Shown: one piece after another, positions 35,763-45,900 of the stretch | Position numbering within the stretch: the first letter of the stretch is position 1 | How the letters are laid out: each line of letters begins with the position of its first letter | Assembly (NCBI GenBank): GCA_963803125.1 | Contig: CAWDLR010000003.1 | Coordinates: 2,108,001 to 2,172,000 of the forward strand | Length of the DNA stretch: 64,000 nucleotides | Source: G963675935 sp963803125 | Lineage (GTDB): Bacteria > Planctomycetota > Planctomycetia > Pirellulales > Thermoguttaceae | Reading direction: 5' to 3' | The notes under the pieces: generated by a model | What the model was told of the DNA's origin: nothing | Database searches by the model: none | Seen by the model: only the letters and a program-made list of their open reading frames with translations | Translations under genes and position numbers: made by a program

Positions 35763-37019
35763 CTACGGCGTCTGCGGCAGTTCGCTCTTGGGAAGTTCCT
35801 TGACGCTCAAGTCGGCGTAGATTGCGTCGCAGTAGCCGTGCTTCTTCGATCTCATCCAGAAGATCAGCTTGTTCGGCTCGTTGAGCTTGACATCCTTGCC
35901 GGCGTAGTGCCAGGCGTCCTTCGGCAGGGAGTGGAGGATGGCGAACGCGCCTGCCATATCCATGGAGAGATCGGAAGCGGCCTTGAACATCTCTGGCGAA
36001 TCCTTGCCGTATTTCTTCTCCAAGGCGGCCCTGAGTTGCGGCAGGAGTTGAGTGAGGCCCTGGTTGCCCACTACGTCGGACGGGAAGACGCCGCCTTTGA
36101 ACTCCGCCGCAGCCTTCAAGGCGCCGGCCAGATAGGTGATCGGTTTCCTGGAAAGATCGATCTGCGCCGTATGCTGGAGGGTGTAGCCCGGCGGCACTTC
36201 GACGCTGAACAAGGAGGAATCCAGCGCCGGGTTGACCTGGAAGTCGGACATCACAATATGGATATTGGTCTCGCTGTTGAAAGTCTCTTCAACCCGCAGC
36301 GGAAGCAGCGTCTTCGGGTCGGCCCAGATGTCTACCTCGATGCTGCCCTGCCGAAAGCGGAAGCCTTGGGCCTGCCGGCCATCGATGGTTTGCACGCCGA
36401 GTTGCTTAACGTCGCCTGCCTGTCCCTGCACGGCTTTCGCCACCATCTCGCGGAGATCCTCGAACGTCCTGCCGACCATTTTCTTGGACGGGAGGTTTTT
36501 CAGTTCGATGACGACGGCGGTCTTGGCGGCCGGATTCAGGGCAATCGCTTTGTCCCCTTGCCCGTCGAAGATGGAGATCTCCGTATTGCCCCGGGTGGTT
36601 TCCTCCTTCCGCTCGTGCGACGGGGCCAAGAACATTCCTACTCCCGTTACGGTGATCGGCTCCTGGTTCGGCAGCGCGAGTTGCGAACTGGTTTTCCAGC
36701 TGACGCTCTGCACGTTCAACAGCGCCTCGGCCACTTGGGCGAACGCCACCTTGGCGCCGCCGCCGAATACCAGCCAGCACGCCAGTCCGGCGAGGGCGAC
36801 GAATATCGTGGCGGCTACGGCGATTCTGACTATCGATTTCATATTCCTGATCCTTTCGGTAATTGTCATCGGGTAAGGTTGCGCGGCGGCCTGTCGAACC
36901 GTGGCGGCCAGTTGGGCGACGCGATCGGAAGGCAAATTGTCGGCGATCGAATCGCTTCGCACGGCCTCGACGGCGCGCTCGAGCAGGTCGTCGCGATGGA
37001 AGTCTTGGCGGTTTTCCAT
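35763..37019 (-). CDS. Membrane-anchored anti-sigma-like protein with LolA-like domain
   Basis: A 418-aa protein. The cytosolic N-terminus (1-60) may bind the sigma factor. One TM helix, IVRIAVAATIFVALAGLACWLVF, is near residues 64-86, followed by a periplasmic part rich in beta strands (VSWKTSSQLALPNQEPITVTGVGMFLAP; GQAQGFRFRQGSIEVDIWADPKTLLPLRVEE), a LolA/LolB-like pattern. It lies 11 bases downstream of an ECF sigma gene, which is the usual Planctomycetota arrangement of sigma factor with a membrane partner. An anti-sigma role is inferred from position and topology; no zinc-binding anti-sigma motif is seen. Confidence 0.7.
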   Translation of the reverse strand: MENRQDFHRDDLLERAVEAVRSDSIADNLPSDRVAQLAATVRQAAAQPYPMTITERIRNMKSIVRIAVAATIFVALAGLACWLVFGGGAKVAFAQVAEALLNVQSVSWKTSSQLALPNQEPITVTGVGMFLAPSHERKEETTRGNTEISIFDGQGDKAIALNPAAKTAVVIELKNLPSKKMVGRTFEDLREMVAKAVQGQAGDVKQLGVQTIDGRQAQGFRFRQGSIEVDIWADPKTLLPLRVEETFNSETNIHIVMSDFQVNPALDSSLFSVEVPPGYTLQHTAQIDLSRKPITYLAGALKAAAEFKGGVFPSDVVGNQGLTQLLPQLRAALEKKYGKDSPEMFKAASDLSMDMAGAFAILHSLPKDAWHYAGKDVKLNEPNKLIFWMRSKKHGYCDAIYADLSVKELPKSELPQTP

Positions 37020-37029
37020 CTTCGTTTCC

Positions 37030-37548
37030 TCAATTCGTTCCCTTGGACGCGAGGTCCAAGGGTTCCAACATTTCTCGCAAACTCCGCCGGGCGCGAGACA
37101 ACACCATGCGAACCGCGGTCGGGCGAATTTTCAGCCGCACGGCCACCTCTTCCGAAGTCATCTGCTCGAAACAGATCAGGCAGAAGACTTCGGCCTGGCG
37201 GCCCGGCAGTCGGCTTACCGCCACCCGCAGGCGGTCGGCAAGCTCACCGGCCTCGGCCCGACGTGACGGACTCGGCTCCCGGCTGATCGCCTCGGCGAGG
37301 CCCGCGTCCTGGCCCCCGCGGATGCGCTGCCGGCAGCGCGTCCGCAGAAGGTCGAGGGCACGAGCGGTCGCCAAGTGGCGAAGCAGGGCGGGCCAGTTGC
37401 GAACCGGCTCGCGGCGGTCGACGCGGACCGCCTCCAGGAACGTCTCTTGGATGCAATCCCAGACGTCGGCATCGTTGCCGACGATGCGATGGACCGTGCT
37501 GCGCACGATGGCCACGTTCTGGCGCACAACTGCATCCCAGTCCGTCAT
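37030..37548 (-). CDS. ECF RNA polymerase sigma factor
   Basis: A 172-aa extracytoplasmic-function sigma factor. Region 2 is DADVWDCIQETFLEAVR (the DxxQ-type core-binding helix) and region 4 is LPGRQAEVFCLICFEQMTSEEVAVRLKIRPTAVRMVLSRARRSLREML, a canonical helix-turn-helix. It is transcribed before, and probably with, the membrane-anchored protein at 35763, which likely holds it inactive until an envelope signal arrives. Confidence 0.92.
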   Translation of the reverse strand: MTDWDAVVRQNVAIVRSTVHRIVGNDADVWDCIQETFLEAVRVDRREPVRNWPALLRHLATARALDLLRTRCRQRIRGGQDAGLAEAISREPSPSRRAEAGELADRLRVAVSRLPGRQAEVFCLICFEQMTSEEVAVRLKIRPTAVRMVLSRARRSLREMLEPLDLASKGTN

Positions 37549-37854
37549 TTTTCAGGCACCTATCAGGAACCACGGTTCAAGAGAATAGTCGCCGCGGATG
37601 GCCGAAGTGTAACATGGCACTGTCCCAGATTGCGAAACCTGTTATACTACGCGCTTGGACGATGGGAACGGCCCGTTGTCGAGCTGACGTTTCTTTCGGC
37701 GCGCAAGCGCGTTGCGAATTCGCTTGTCCGGCAGGCTTCCACTGACGTAACCTGTTATCTGTGTGGGGGATATGCCAACGAAGCGACTTTCGGGCGTGAC
37801 AGGCGTCGGCGAATGTTTTCACGTTATTAAACACCCCGATTTGGGAGGGAACCC
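37549..37854. other. Divergent intergenic region between ECF sigma and alpha-CTD genes
   Basis: No gene is seen. TATACT at 37643-37648 is a possible -10 for the rightward gene but has no good -35. GGGAGG stands 6 bases before ATG 37855. Confidence 0.35.
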
Positions 37855-38157
37855 ATGGGAACCCGCGTTCCACTTCGCAAGACCGACACTAAGGAAAAGG
37901 ACATCACGAACAAATTGGAGATGAGCACGGCCGAAATCGGGCTGACGGTGCGGACGACGAACTGCCTCGAAGAGCGGGGGATTTTCACGGTCAACGACCT
38001 GCTGAATTGCACCCGCGAGGATCTGCTGGGGATTTCCAACTTCGGCGAGAAGACGCTGGAGGAGGTCTTCAAGGCGTTGGAGGGAATCGGTTTTTGCCGG
38101 GCGGGGCGGGAGGAGGCCGCGAGCGACCCGCCGCGATCCGCCCGCTTGCCGCGCTGA
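37855..38157 (+). CDS. Stand-alone RNA polymerase alpha C-terminal-domain protein
   Basis: A 100-aa protein: a charged N-terminus (RKTDTKEKDITNKLEM), then the alpha-CTD helix-hairpin-helix fold LTVRTTNCLEERGIFTVNDLLNCTREDLLGISNFGEKTLEEVFKALEGIGF, with no alpha N-terminal domain. In full-length RpoA this domain contacts UP elements and activators. A free copy could compete for those contacts or serve as a small DNA-binding regulator (inference). A strong ribosome binding site (GGGAGG) is present. The tail is Arg/Pro-rich. Confidence 0.85.
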   Translation: MGTRVPLRKTDTKEKDITNKLEMSTAEIGLTVRTTNCLEERGIFTVNDLLNCTREDLLGISNFGEKTLEEVFKALEGIGFCRAGREEAASDPPRSARLPR

Positions 38158-38186
38158 TTTTGCCGCGCGTGATTGAGAAAGTCGTT

Positions 38187-38256
38187 GTTTAGCCGGCGGG
38201 CTTGCCCGCCGCGGAATGCCGCGGGTGGGTACGGCGAGCAAGCTCGCCGGCTAAAC
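38187..38256. repeat. Palindrome GTTTAGCCGGCGGGCTTGCCCGCCG type
   Basis: Outer arms GTTTAGCCGGCG and CGCCGGCTAAAC; inner stems GGCGGGCTTGCCCGCC and GGCGAGCAAGCTCGCC. Relatives lie at 55108 and 58589. Confidence 0.9.
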
Positions 38257-38330
38257 GAGGATTGTACGGCGGCGGGGCGCGGCAGTCGCCTCCTGCAACC
38301 TCCAGGATCGAGTGCGGAGCCCCTGTCTTG

Positions 38331-39656
38331 GTGCGGCGTTTTCGCTACTACGGGAAGAAACGCGGACACCGGCGCACCGGCTCGCCGGCGCTGGCCGGCG
38401 TCGTCGAAGCCGTGCTCTCGGCCGTTTTCGTGTTGATGGGCTGCGTCAGCCTTCCCTGGATGCTCTCCAGCTACGTTTTGCCCGAGTGGCGCGTCAACCA
38501 CGAATTTGCCGAGACCTCCTGCCGAGTGCTCGCCAAAGAGATTGAGAAGAGAGACTTCGGCGATGGCCCGGTCTACCGACCCAAGATCACGATCCAGTAC
38601 GACGTCGCCGGCGTCCAATACAAGGACCCTCACTACAACATCGATTGGCATTACAACGAACGCAGGACCTATTCGAGCAGCCGCCAGAGCGCCCAGGCCG
38701 TCTTGGACCAGTTCGAGTTGTACTCGCAGCACCACAAGACCTATCGCTGCTGGTACGATCCAGCCAATCCGAGCATCGCAGTGCTGGTGCGCGTCTACGA
38801 CTGGGTGAACTGGCTGCGGTTCACGGTGCCGATTTCGTTCATCATCATCGGGGCCGGCGGTCTGCTGCACGTGTTGCTGCATTGGGGCAAGTCGGCCGAA
38901 CGGCAGGCGCTGATGGCGCAGTGCGCGGGCCGACGCGATCTCTTCGCCGCCAAGGGCGCGGAGCGGCGCCCTTTCCCCACGATTCCCCTCGGCGGCGACA
39001 TTACCAACAGCCCCGGCACCAAATTGAAGTTCCGCTTGCCGATGGCCAATTCGCCCGGCTGGGCGGTCTTCGGCATCCTGGCGTTTTGTGTCGCCTGGAA
39101 CGGCATCGTGGCGGCATTCGTCGTCATGGCCGTGAGGAGCTATTTTACCGGCAAGCCCGACTGGCTGCTGACGCTGTCTACCGTGCCGTTCGCGGCGATC
39201 GGCATCTGGGCGATCGTGGCGCTGGTGCGGCAATTGCTGGTCGCCACCGGCATCGGGCCGACGCTGGTCGAAATCTCCGATCATCCCTTGACTCCCGGCG
39301 GTCAATACCGGCTGTTCCTCTCGCAGTCGGGATGGCTGACGATGAATCGGCTGCGGGTGCTGTTGATTTGCGAGGAGATCGCCACCTACCGCCAGGGGAC
39401 GGACACCCGCACCGAAATCCGCGAGGTCTTTCGCAAGGAACTTTTCCGCCGCGACAATTTCGAGATTCGCGGCGGCATGCCGTTCGAGTGCGACATCGAC
39501 CTGGCCTTGCACGATGGTGCGATGCACTCGCTGGCCGCCGATCATAACGAAATCGCCTGGACGCTGCTGGTCGAGGCGGACGCGGCGGGCTGGCCGCAAT
39601 GCAAACGCGCCTTTCCCGTGATCGTTCGCCCTGCCAACGGAGCACCCAACCCATGA
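38331..39656 (+). CDS. DUF3592-type membrane protein
   Basis: GTG 38331 is the likely start, since the longer frame begins inside a palindrome. The 441-aa product has a first TM (VVEAVLSAVFVLMGCVSLPWML), a DUF3592-like extracytoplasmic module (CRVLAKEIEKRDFGDGPVYRPKITIQYDV..YRCWYDPANPSIAVL) and TMs FTVPISFIIIGAGGLLHVLL, WAVFGILAFCVAWNGIVAAFVVMAV and LTLSTVPFAAIGIWAIVALV, followed by a beta-rich C-terminal domain. It overlaps the next gene by ATGA. Function is unknown; it may be a membrane scaffold. Confidence 0.7.
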   Translation: MRRFRYYGKKRGHRRTGSPALAGVVEAVLSAVFVLMGCVSLPWMLSSYVLPEWRVNHEFAETSCRVLAKEIEKRDFGDGPVYRPKITIQYDVAGVQYKDPHYNIDWHYNERRTYSSSRQSAQAVLDQFELYSQHHKTYRCWYDPANPSIAVLVRVYDWVNWLRFTVPISFIIIGAGGLLHVLLHWGKSAERQALMAQCAGRRDLFAAKGAERRPFPTIPLGGDITNSPGTKLKFRLPMANSPGWAVFGILAFCVAWNGIVAAFVVMAVRSYFTGKPDWLLTLSTVPFAAIGIWAIVALVRQLLVATGIGPTLVEISDHPLTPGGQYRLFLSQSGWLTMNRLRVLLICEEIATYRQGTDTRTEIREVFRKELFRRDNFEIRGGMPFECDIDLALHDGAMHSLAADHNEIAWTLLVEADAAGWPQCKRAFPVIVRPANGAPNP

Positions 39657-40072
39657 ACAACGAACCGGCCGTTGTCATCCGCTTCGACGAGGACCGCCGC
39701 GTTCACCGCCCCGGCGAATCGTTGGCCGGCGAGTACTGGATCGAGTCACTCGCCGCCGAACAGATCAAGGCCGTGGAGGTTTCGGTGTTGTGGCATACGG
39801 AGGGGAAGGGCGACGAGGACATGGCGGTTCACGAATTCTGGCGGCGCGACGCCGGCGAGGCTCAGCCGATCGACCCCCGTCGCCCCGAGCGTTTTTCGAC
39901 GACGCTGCCCAATAGCCCCTTAAGCTACGAAGGCCAGATCGTCAAAGTGCGGTGGTGCGTGCGCGTCCGCGTCTTTCCGCTTCGCGGCAAAGAGATTGTC
40001 GGCGAGAAGCGCTTTCAGCTTGGCGATGTACCGGCGGTCAGCATTCGCAGCGCCGCGCCCGAGGGGAGTTAG
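39653..40072 (+). CDS. Small soluble protein, arrestin-like beta fold suspected
   Basis: A 139-aa protein whose ATG overlaps the stop of the DUF3592 gene, implying coupled translation. It has alternating beta strands (AVVIRFDEDRRVHRPGESLAGEYWIESL; IKAVEVSVLWHTEGKGDEDMAVHEFWRR; IVKVRWCVRVRVFPLRGKEIVGEKRFQLGD), which resembles arrestin N-domain or SpoOM-like folds. No catalytic motif is present. Its job is probably tied to the membrane protein before it. Confidence 0.65.
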   Translation: MNNEPAVVIRFDEDRRVHRPGESLAGEYWIESLAAEQIKAVEVSVLWHTEGKGDEDMAVHEFWRRDAGEAQPIDPRRPERFSTTLPNSPLSYEGQIVKVRWCVRVRVFPLRGKEIVGEKRFQLGDVPAVSIRSAAPEGS

Positions 40073-40376
40073 CACTACGTCGCTAGAGAAACCACGGAGA
40101 CAGGGAGTTCACGGAGAATGAAGCCGAGAATATCGGCGGGTTAGGCTGTGCCCTTTCGGTTGACGCCATGCCGCGTGGAAGCGTCGCGGATGATCTACGG
40201 TCGCAGTTGAGCAGCCGTACCGTGTTCCGCATGTTTCTGCCTGCTCTCCGTGTTCTCTGTGTCTCCGTGGTGAACTCCTGTCGGTGCCGCAGTGTTAGGC
40301 GTGTGCGAGGACTGGCAAGGTCGTTTCGCAGGGCGGGTTTCCAAATCCCACATGGTATTTCAATTCCTTTTCTTCC
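40073..40376. other. Intergenic region with large inverted repeat
   Basis: ACCACGGAGACAGGGAGTTC..ACGGAG at about 40090-40115 and CTCCGTGTTCTCTGTGTCTCCGTGGTGAACTCC at about 40245-40278 are inverted copies; the spacer shows no gene. A related pair is found at 52579-52759. Confidence 0.6.
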
Positions 40377-41048
40377 ATGTCCGACGGACTCACCGATAAC
40401 CCGTTTTGCACGAGATGCGTTCGGCCGGGCGCGATCCCTTTTCTGTTTCCGCCGGGTGAAGACGCGGAGACGTTGGTTCGGCGGCTGCAACACAACGGCT
40501 GGCGGGGGGAGATCGTCGGCGGCCACGGCAGCGGCAAATCGACCCTGCTGGCCGCGCTGATTCCGCACATCGAACGCAGCGGGCGACAGACGGTGCTGGC
40601 CGAATTGCACGACGGCCAGCGCCGGCTTCCGCCAAATCTCGAGCGGAGAAGTCGGCTTGGGCCGCCGTCGCTCTTGATCGTTGACGGCTATGAGCAGTTG
40701 AGCCGCTGGCGGCGATTTCTGTTGCAGCGCCGTTGCCGCCGCCGCGGTTGGGGCCTGCTGGTCACGGTCCACACTTCGGTCGGACTGCCCCCGCTATTGC
40801 GAACTGTGGCGACGGCGGAACTGGCCGAGAGGATCGTGGAGCAACTCATCGGCGGACGCTCGCCGCCGCGCACCGCAGCGGAGATCGCCGCTTTTTTCGC
40901 CCGCAGCGGCGGAAACATGCGCGAGATGCTGTTCGATCTCTACGACCTCTATGAGCAAAGCGGCACGGTGGCGCAAGCCAGCCTCGGTGCCCGGCAGACC
41001 GGCAGCGCGGAGACGTTGCCAGAAAAAGACGGGCCGTCTGCACGTTGA
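40377..41048 (+). CDS. P-loop ATPase
   Basis: A 223-aa protein with Walker A GGHGSGKST (residues 48-56) and Walker B-like LLIVDGYEQL. The N-terminus has a CxxC pair (C11, C14). A conserved ALIPHIERSGRQTVLAELHDGQRRLP follows Walker A, and the C-terminal region is helical (GGNMREMLFDLYDLYEQ). The substrate and pathway are unknown. It is followed after 172 bases by a small gene of the same strand. Confidence 0.7.
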   Translation: MSDGLTDNPFCTRCVRPGAIPFLFPPGEDAETLVRRLQHNGWRGEIVGGHGSGKSTLLAALIPHIERSGRQTVLAELHDGQRRLPPNLERRSRLGPPSLLIVDGYEQLSRWRRFLLQRRCRRRGWGLLVTVHTSVGLPPLLRTVATAELAERIVEQLIGGRSPPRTAAEIAAFFARSGGNMREMLFDLYDLYEQSGTVAQASLGARQTGSAETLPEKDGPSAR

Positions 41049-41220
41049 TGTCTTTCGGCAACGCTGCCGAAAGCGGCGCCGTCTGCAGCAGGACGAATCT
41101 CCGCGGGGCAGCGTCTTCTGCTGATATCTCGGGGGTTTGGCACGAGACCTGCCATCTCTTCGGCCGGCGGCTCCAAGGGCTCGAACGCCGCGAGAAGATG
41201 CAACACGCAGGAGGCCTCCG

Positions 41221-41457
41221 ATGAGGACGCGGGGAGTGAAGTTGCTGGATCCGCTGATCGAGACTTTTCAGATTGACTGGCTGCTCTTGCCCGTCGCAGA
41301 ATGTCCCCGCGAAGAGGACGAAATCCGGGTGATCTCCAGTCAGTTCCGAAAACCGCACGAGCCCTGGGGCCACAGCGGCGCCTTCGTCCGCCCGGTGTGC
41401 GTCCGCCGCAGCAGTCGGCGCGTGCTCTTCTTTCAGGAATCCGGGCTGGATAGCTAA
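41221..41457 (+). CDS. Small conserved-looking hypothetical protein, 78 aa
   Basis: ATG 41221 is supported by AGGAGG 6 bases upstream. The product (VKLLDPLIETFQIDWLLLPVAECPREEDEIRV..) has no membrane segment, a basic start and a compact alpha/beta appearance. No family name is recognised. It lies downstream of the P-loop ATPase gene and convergent to ftcD. Confidence 0.6.
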   Translation: MRTRGVKLLDPLIETFQIDWLLLPVAECPREEDEIRVISSQFRKPHEPWGHSGAFVRPVCVRRSSRRVLFFQESGLDS

Positions 41458-41548
41458 TACCCGGGTGGAGACATCGCAGCGCCGGCGTCCCGCCCGCCGG
41501 GAGAGAGTGGCGGGCGGGACGCCCTCGCTCCGGTTGAAACGTCGGCGT

Positions 41549-42772
41549 TCAATCGTTCTTCATCTCTCCGAGGTCCGCGGGCAGGCCGATGACTCTCTCC
41601 TGCACGTCGAAGGGTCGAACGTCGCGCAGGCCCATCGCTTCGACGGCGAATTCCACGATTTCGGCTGGGGGAACGTCGGCGGAGCGTCCATTGCGGGCGA
41701 GATAGAACTTGCCGGCGTCCAGCAGCGCGGCGTAGGGGATCATGCCGATCAGCTCGCTGCCGGTGACTGCCAGCCCGCGATCGGCGGCCAATTGCCGAGC
41801 ACGTTCCAGCACGAGCTGCGGCGGCGTGACGTGGTAGTTCGTCAAATTCATCGAGACCTGCGCCCGCGCGTATTCCTCGACGTACCAGCCGATCGCCTTG
41901 CAGAACTTGAACTCGCCGGCGCGGCGGACGTTCTGGCCGATCACCTTCGGATAGCTCGGAATCGCGTGGGCGGCCAGTTGGCGGAGCTCGTAGCCGTGGG
42001 CTGCTCGGCAATGCTGCTCGGTGCTCTGCAACGTTAGCCCGACAAACTCGCAATTGCCGCAGGGGTAGTGGTTCTCGGCGTAGACCAACGGCTCGCCGTC
42101 GGCGTAGAAGGGAGAGGGCGAACGTCGGCGGGCGACGCGGCCCCGCTCGCGCAGTTGGTAGGCGATGTCGGCCGCCGCCGCTTTGTCGCGGGTGTTCAGC
42201 GTGACGTTCAACGCGATCAAGAACTCGCGGGCGCCGATGATCGTCGCCCCGCTGCGGAGATTGTGAATCGCCGGGCCGCAATCGGGCGTCCAAAAGCCAT
42301 CGCTGAGCTTCTCCGCCAGGCCCTCGTATTCGCCGCGGCGAACGTCGGCCAGGTTCTTGCGGCTCGGATCGCTGGCGGCGGCCTCGTAGAAGTAGACGGG
42401 AATCCCCAATTCCTCGCCGACGCGACGGCCGACGCGGCGGGCGATCGCCGCGCACTCGTCGAGGGTGACGCCCTCCACCGGAACGAAGGGGCAAACGTCC
42501 GTGGCGCCCAGGCGGGGATGCGCGCCGTGGTGCTCGCGCATGTCGATCAGCTCGGCCGCCTTGGCGATCGCGCGAAACGCCCCCTCGGCCGCCGCCTCGG
42601 GCGTGCCGATGAACGTGACGACCGTGCGGTTGACGTCGCCGCCGGCATCGACGTGCAGCAGTTTCGCCCCCGGCACCGCCGCGATGGCGTCGGCAATCGC
42701 CTTGATTTTGGCCTCGTCCCGGCCCTCCGAGAAATTGGGAACGCACTCGACGATCTTCGGCATGGTCGCCAC
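41549..42772 (-). CDS. ftcD: Glutamate formimidoyltransferase
   Basis: A 407-aa enzyme that transfers the formimino group from formiminoglutamate to tetrahydrofolate in histidine breakdown. N-subdomain: IVECVPNFSEGRDEAKI, DAGGDVNRTVVTFIG, HHGAHPRLGATDVCPFVPV. C-subdomain: IGAREFLIALNVTL, a KFCKAIGWYVEEYARAQVSMNLTNY segment and GSELIGMIPYAALL. The cyclodeaminase domain of vertebrate FTCD is absent, as in most bacteria. An insertion near residues 225-270 (ENHYPCGNCEFVGL) with a CxxC is unusual. No other his-degradation gene is nearby. Confidence 0.93.
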   Translation of the reverse strand: MATMPKIVECVPNFSEGRDEAKIKAIADAIAAVPGAKLLHVDAGGDVNRTVVTFIGTPEAAAEGAFRAIAKAAELIDMREHHGAHPRLGATDVCPFVPVEGVTLDECAAIARRVGRRVGEELGIPVYFYEAAASDPSRKNLADVRRGEYEGLAEKLSDGFWTPDCGPAIHNLRSGATIIGAREFLIALNVTLNTRDKAAAADIAYQLRERGRVARRRSPSPFYADGEPLVYAENHYPCGNCEFVGLTLQSTEQHCRAAHGYELRQLAAHAIPSYPKVIGQNVRRAGEFKFCKAIGWYVEEYARAQVSMNLTNYHVTPPQLVLERARQLAADRGLAVTGSELIGMIPYAALLDAGKFYLARNGRSADVPPAEIVEFAVEAMGLRDVRPFDVQERVIGLPADLGEMKND

Positions 42773-42921
42773 TCCGCAGGGCAGTACAAGGGGGCATCCT
42801 AAGCGATTCGGCCTGTTGCGACAAGAGCGGAGGCCCTTGCGGCCGCGCGTGATTGCTGGTAAGACTTATCGTGAATTACTTGCGCGCCGCGAAATCCCTT
42901 TGAGGAGGCTATGTCAGTCCC

Positions 42922-45900
42922 GTGAAGCACAGGAAATTGCAGGAGTGGGTTGAACAAATGGCTCGCATGTGCGGGCCGGATCACATCGTCTGGATCGACG
43001 GCTCCGACGAGGAGCGCCAGCGCCTGACGCAAGAGGCGGTCGCCAGCGGGGAGTTGGTCCTGTTGGATCAGCAGCGATACCCGGGATGTGTCTACCACCG
43101 CACTGCCTCCAACGACGTGGCCCGCACTGAGCATCTCACCTACATTTGCAGCAAGTCGCGCGAAGACGCCGGCCCGACGAACAACTGGATGTCGCCCGAG
43201 GAGGGCTATCGCTGCGCCGGCGAGATTTTTGCCGGCTCGATGAAGGGGCGGACGATGTACGTCATCCCCTTCTCGATGGGCCCGCTCGGCTCGCCGTTCA
43301 GCAAAATCGGCGTCGAACTGACCGACAGCATCTACGTCGTGCTGAACATGCGGATCATGACCCGCATCGGCACGGTCGTGCTGGAGCGGCTCGGCAGCGA
43401 CGGCGAGTTCACCAGGTGCCTGCACGGCAAGGCCGATCTGGACGTCGATCGCCGGCTGATCCTGCACTTTCCCGAGGACAACACGATCTGGAGCGTCGGC
43501 TCGGGCTACGGCGGCAACGTGCTGTTGGGCAAGAAATGCCTGGCCCTGCGGATCGCCAGCCACCTCGGCCGCCGCGAGGGTTGGATGGCCGAGCACATGC
43601 TCATCATGGGCATGGAGGGGCCCGACGGCCGCGTCGAGTACGTCGCCGCCGCTTTCCCCAGCGCCTGCGGCAAGACGAATCTTGCCATGATGATCCCGCC
43701 CGAGGGTCTGCGGGCGAAGGGCTATCGCGTCTGGACCGTCGGCGACGACATCGCCTGGATGCGGATCGAAGAGGACGGCCGCCTGTGGGCCATCAATCCC
43801 GAAACCGGCTTCTTCGGCGTCGCCCCGGGAACGAACTCCCGCAGCAATCTGAACATGATGAGAACCATCGACCGCAACACGATCTATACGAACGTCCTGT
43901 TGGACAAGCACGGCGGCGTCTGGTGGGAAGGGGGCGAGGGCCAACCGCCCGCGGAGGGCTGGGATTGGCGCGGCCGCCCCTGGAGACCGGGCATGAAGGA
44001 CGAGCAGGGCAAGCCGATCGTCGCCGCCCATCCGAACTCGCGTTTCACCGCGCCCGTCGAGCAGTGTCCTTCGTATCTGTTTCGCGCGGAGCAGCCCCAC
44101 AGCGTGCCGATCTCGGCGATACTGTTCGGCGGCCGCCGGACACATCTCACCCCGCTGGTCTATGAAGCGTTCGATTGGGAGCACGGCGTCTTCATCGGCG
44201 CGACGATGGCCTCGGAGCGCACCGCCGCCCAGGTCGGGGCGGTCGGCGAAGTCCGCCGCGACCCGATGGCGATGTTGCCCTTCTGCGGCTATCACATGGG
44301 CGACTATTTCGAGCACTGGCTGACGATGGGCCGCCGCATGGCCAGGCCGCCGAAGATCTTCCACGTCAATTGGTTCCGCGCCGACGAGAACGGCCGTTTC
44401 CTCTGGCCCGGCTACGGCGAGAATCTGCGGGTGATCGAGTGGATTCTCGACCGCTGCCGCGGCCAAGCCGACGCGGTGAGGACGCCGATCGGCTACGTCC
44501 CGACGCCCGAGAGCCTCGATCTCGGCGGCCTCGATATTTCGCAGCAGTCGCTGGCGAAATTGCTCGCGGTCGATCGGGCCGACTGGTATCAGGAGACCGA
44601 GCAGGTCGCAACCTTCTTCGAGACGTTCGGCCAGCGGCTCCCGCCGGTCTTGCGGCGGCAGCTCGACGAGTTGCGTCGGCAGCTTCGCTCGCCGGCCGCA
44701 ACCGCTCAAGGGGACTGTCCCGATTTTCGCGGCGAAGTCCGCGAAAATGGGACTGTCCCCCTCGTAGCGTCCGCCGAGGAGGTTCGTCCTTTGGCGGCCG
44801 AGTTGAATCGCGTGATCGAACGCGAGAATCCGCACGTCTTTGCGATGTTCTCCGAATTGGGCAAGAGAATCTACTTTCCCAAGGGAATCCTGGCGCAGAG
44901 CGCCGAGGCGAAGGAGAAGGCGAATCGCTACGACGCCACGATCGGCATCGCCCGCGAAAACGGCAAGCCGATGTTCCTCTCGTCGATCATGCAATACTTC
45001 AACGACCTCAGCCCGGCCGAGGCGCTGCCCTACGCGCCGGCCACGGGCAGGGGGGATCTGCGGAAGCGGTGGCGCGAGGAATTGCTGCGAAAGAACCCCA
45101 GCCTGGCCGGCAAGAGCTTCTCGACCCCCATTGTCACCAGCGGCGTCACGCACGCGCTAAGCCTGGTCGCCGATCTATTCGTCGACAAAGGCGACGTGCT
45201 GTTGCTGCCCGATAAGTACTGGGAGAACTACGAGTTGCTCTTCGCCGTGCGGCACCAGGCGGAGATCGGGCTCTATCCGTTCTTCGACGCCGCCGGCGGG
45301 TTCAACGTCGCGGCGCTCCGCCAGGCGTTGGCTGCCCGGCCTGTCGGTGGGAAGACCTTGCTGGTGCTGAACTTCCCCAACAACCCGACCGGCTATTCGG
45401 CCACGGATTCGGAACTCGATCAGATCGCGGCCGTGTTGACCGAGGCCGCCGCAGCCGGCCGTAACCTCGTTGTCGCAACCGACGACGCCTACTTCGGCCT
45501 ATTCTACGGCGACGAGGTCGCCCAGGAGTCGCTCTTCGCCCGATTGGCCGGCGCCCACGAGCGGCTCCTGGCGGTGAAGGTCGACGGGCCGACGAAAGAA
45601 CAGTTCGTCTGGGGATTCCGCATGGGCATGTTGACGTTCAGCGCGCCCGCCCTGCACAGCAGCGAATCGCTCTACCAGGCCCTGGAGAAGAAGACGGCCG
45701 GCGCGATCCGCAGCGCGATCTCGAACTGCTCGCACCCCGCCCAATCGGTCTTGGCGAAGGCGTTGGCCAACCCTGCCCTGCCGGGCGAGCAACAGCAGAA
45801 GCGGGGCGTGCTGGAAAGACGCGCGGAGAAGGTCCACGCCATTCTTGCATCGCCGGAGTTCGCCGACCTCTGGGACGCGTATCCCTTCAATGCCGGCTAT

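Noticed and set aside
42799..45153. 784-aa minus-strand ORF
   Set aside because: Complement of the PEPCK-aminotransferase gene; no domain and typical high-GC shadow composition.
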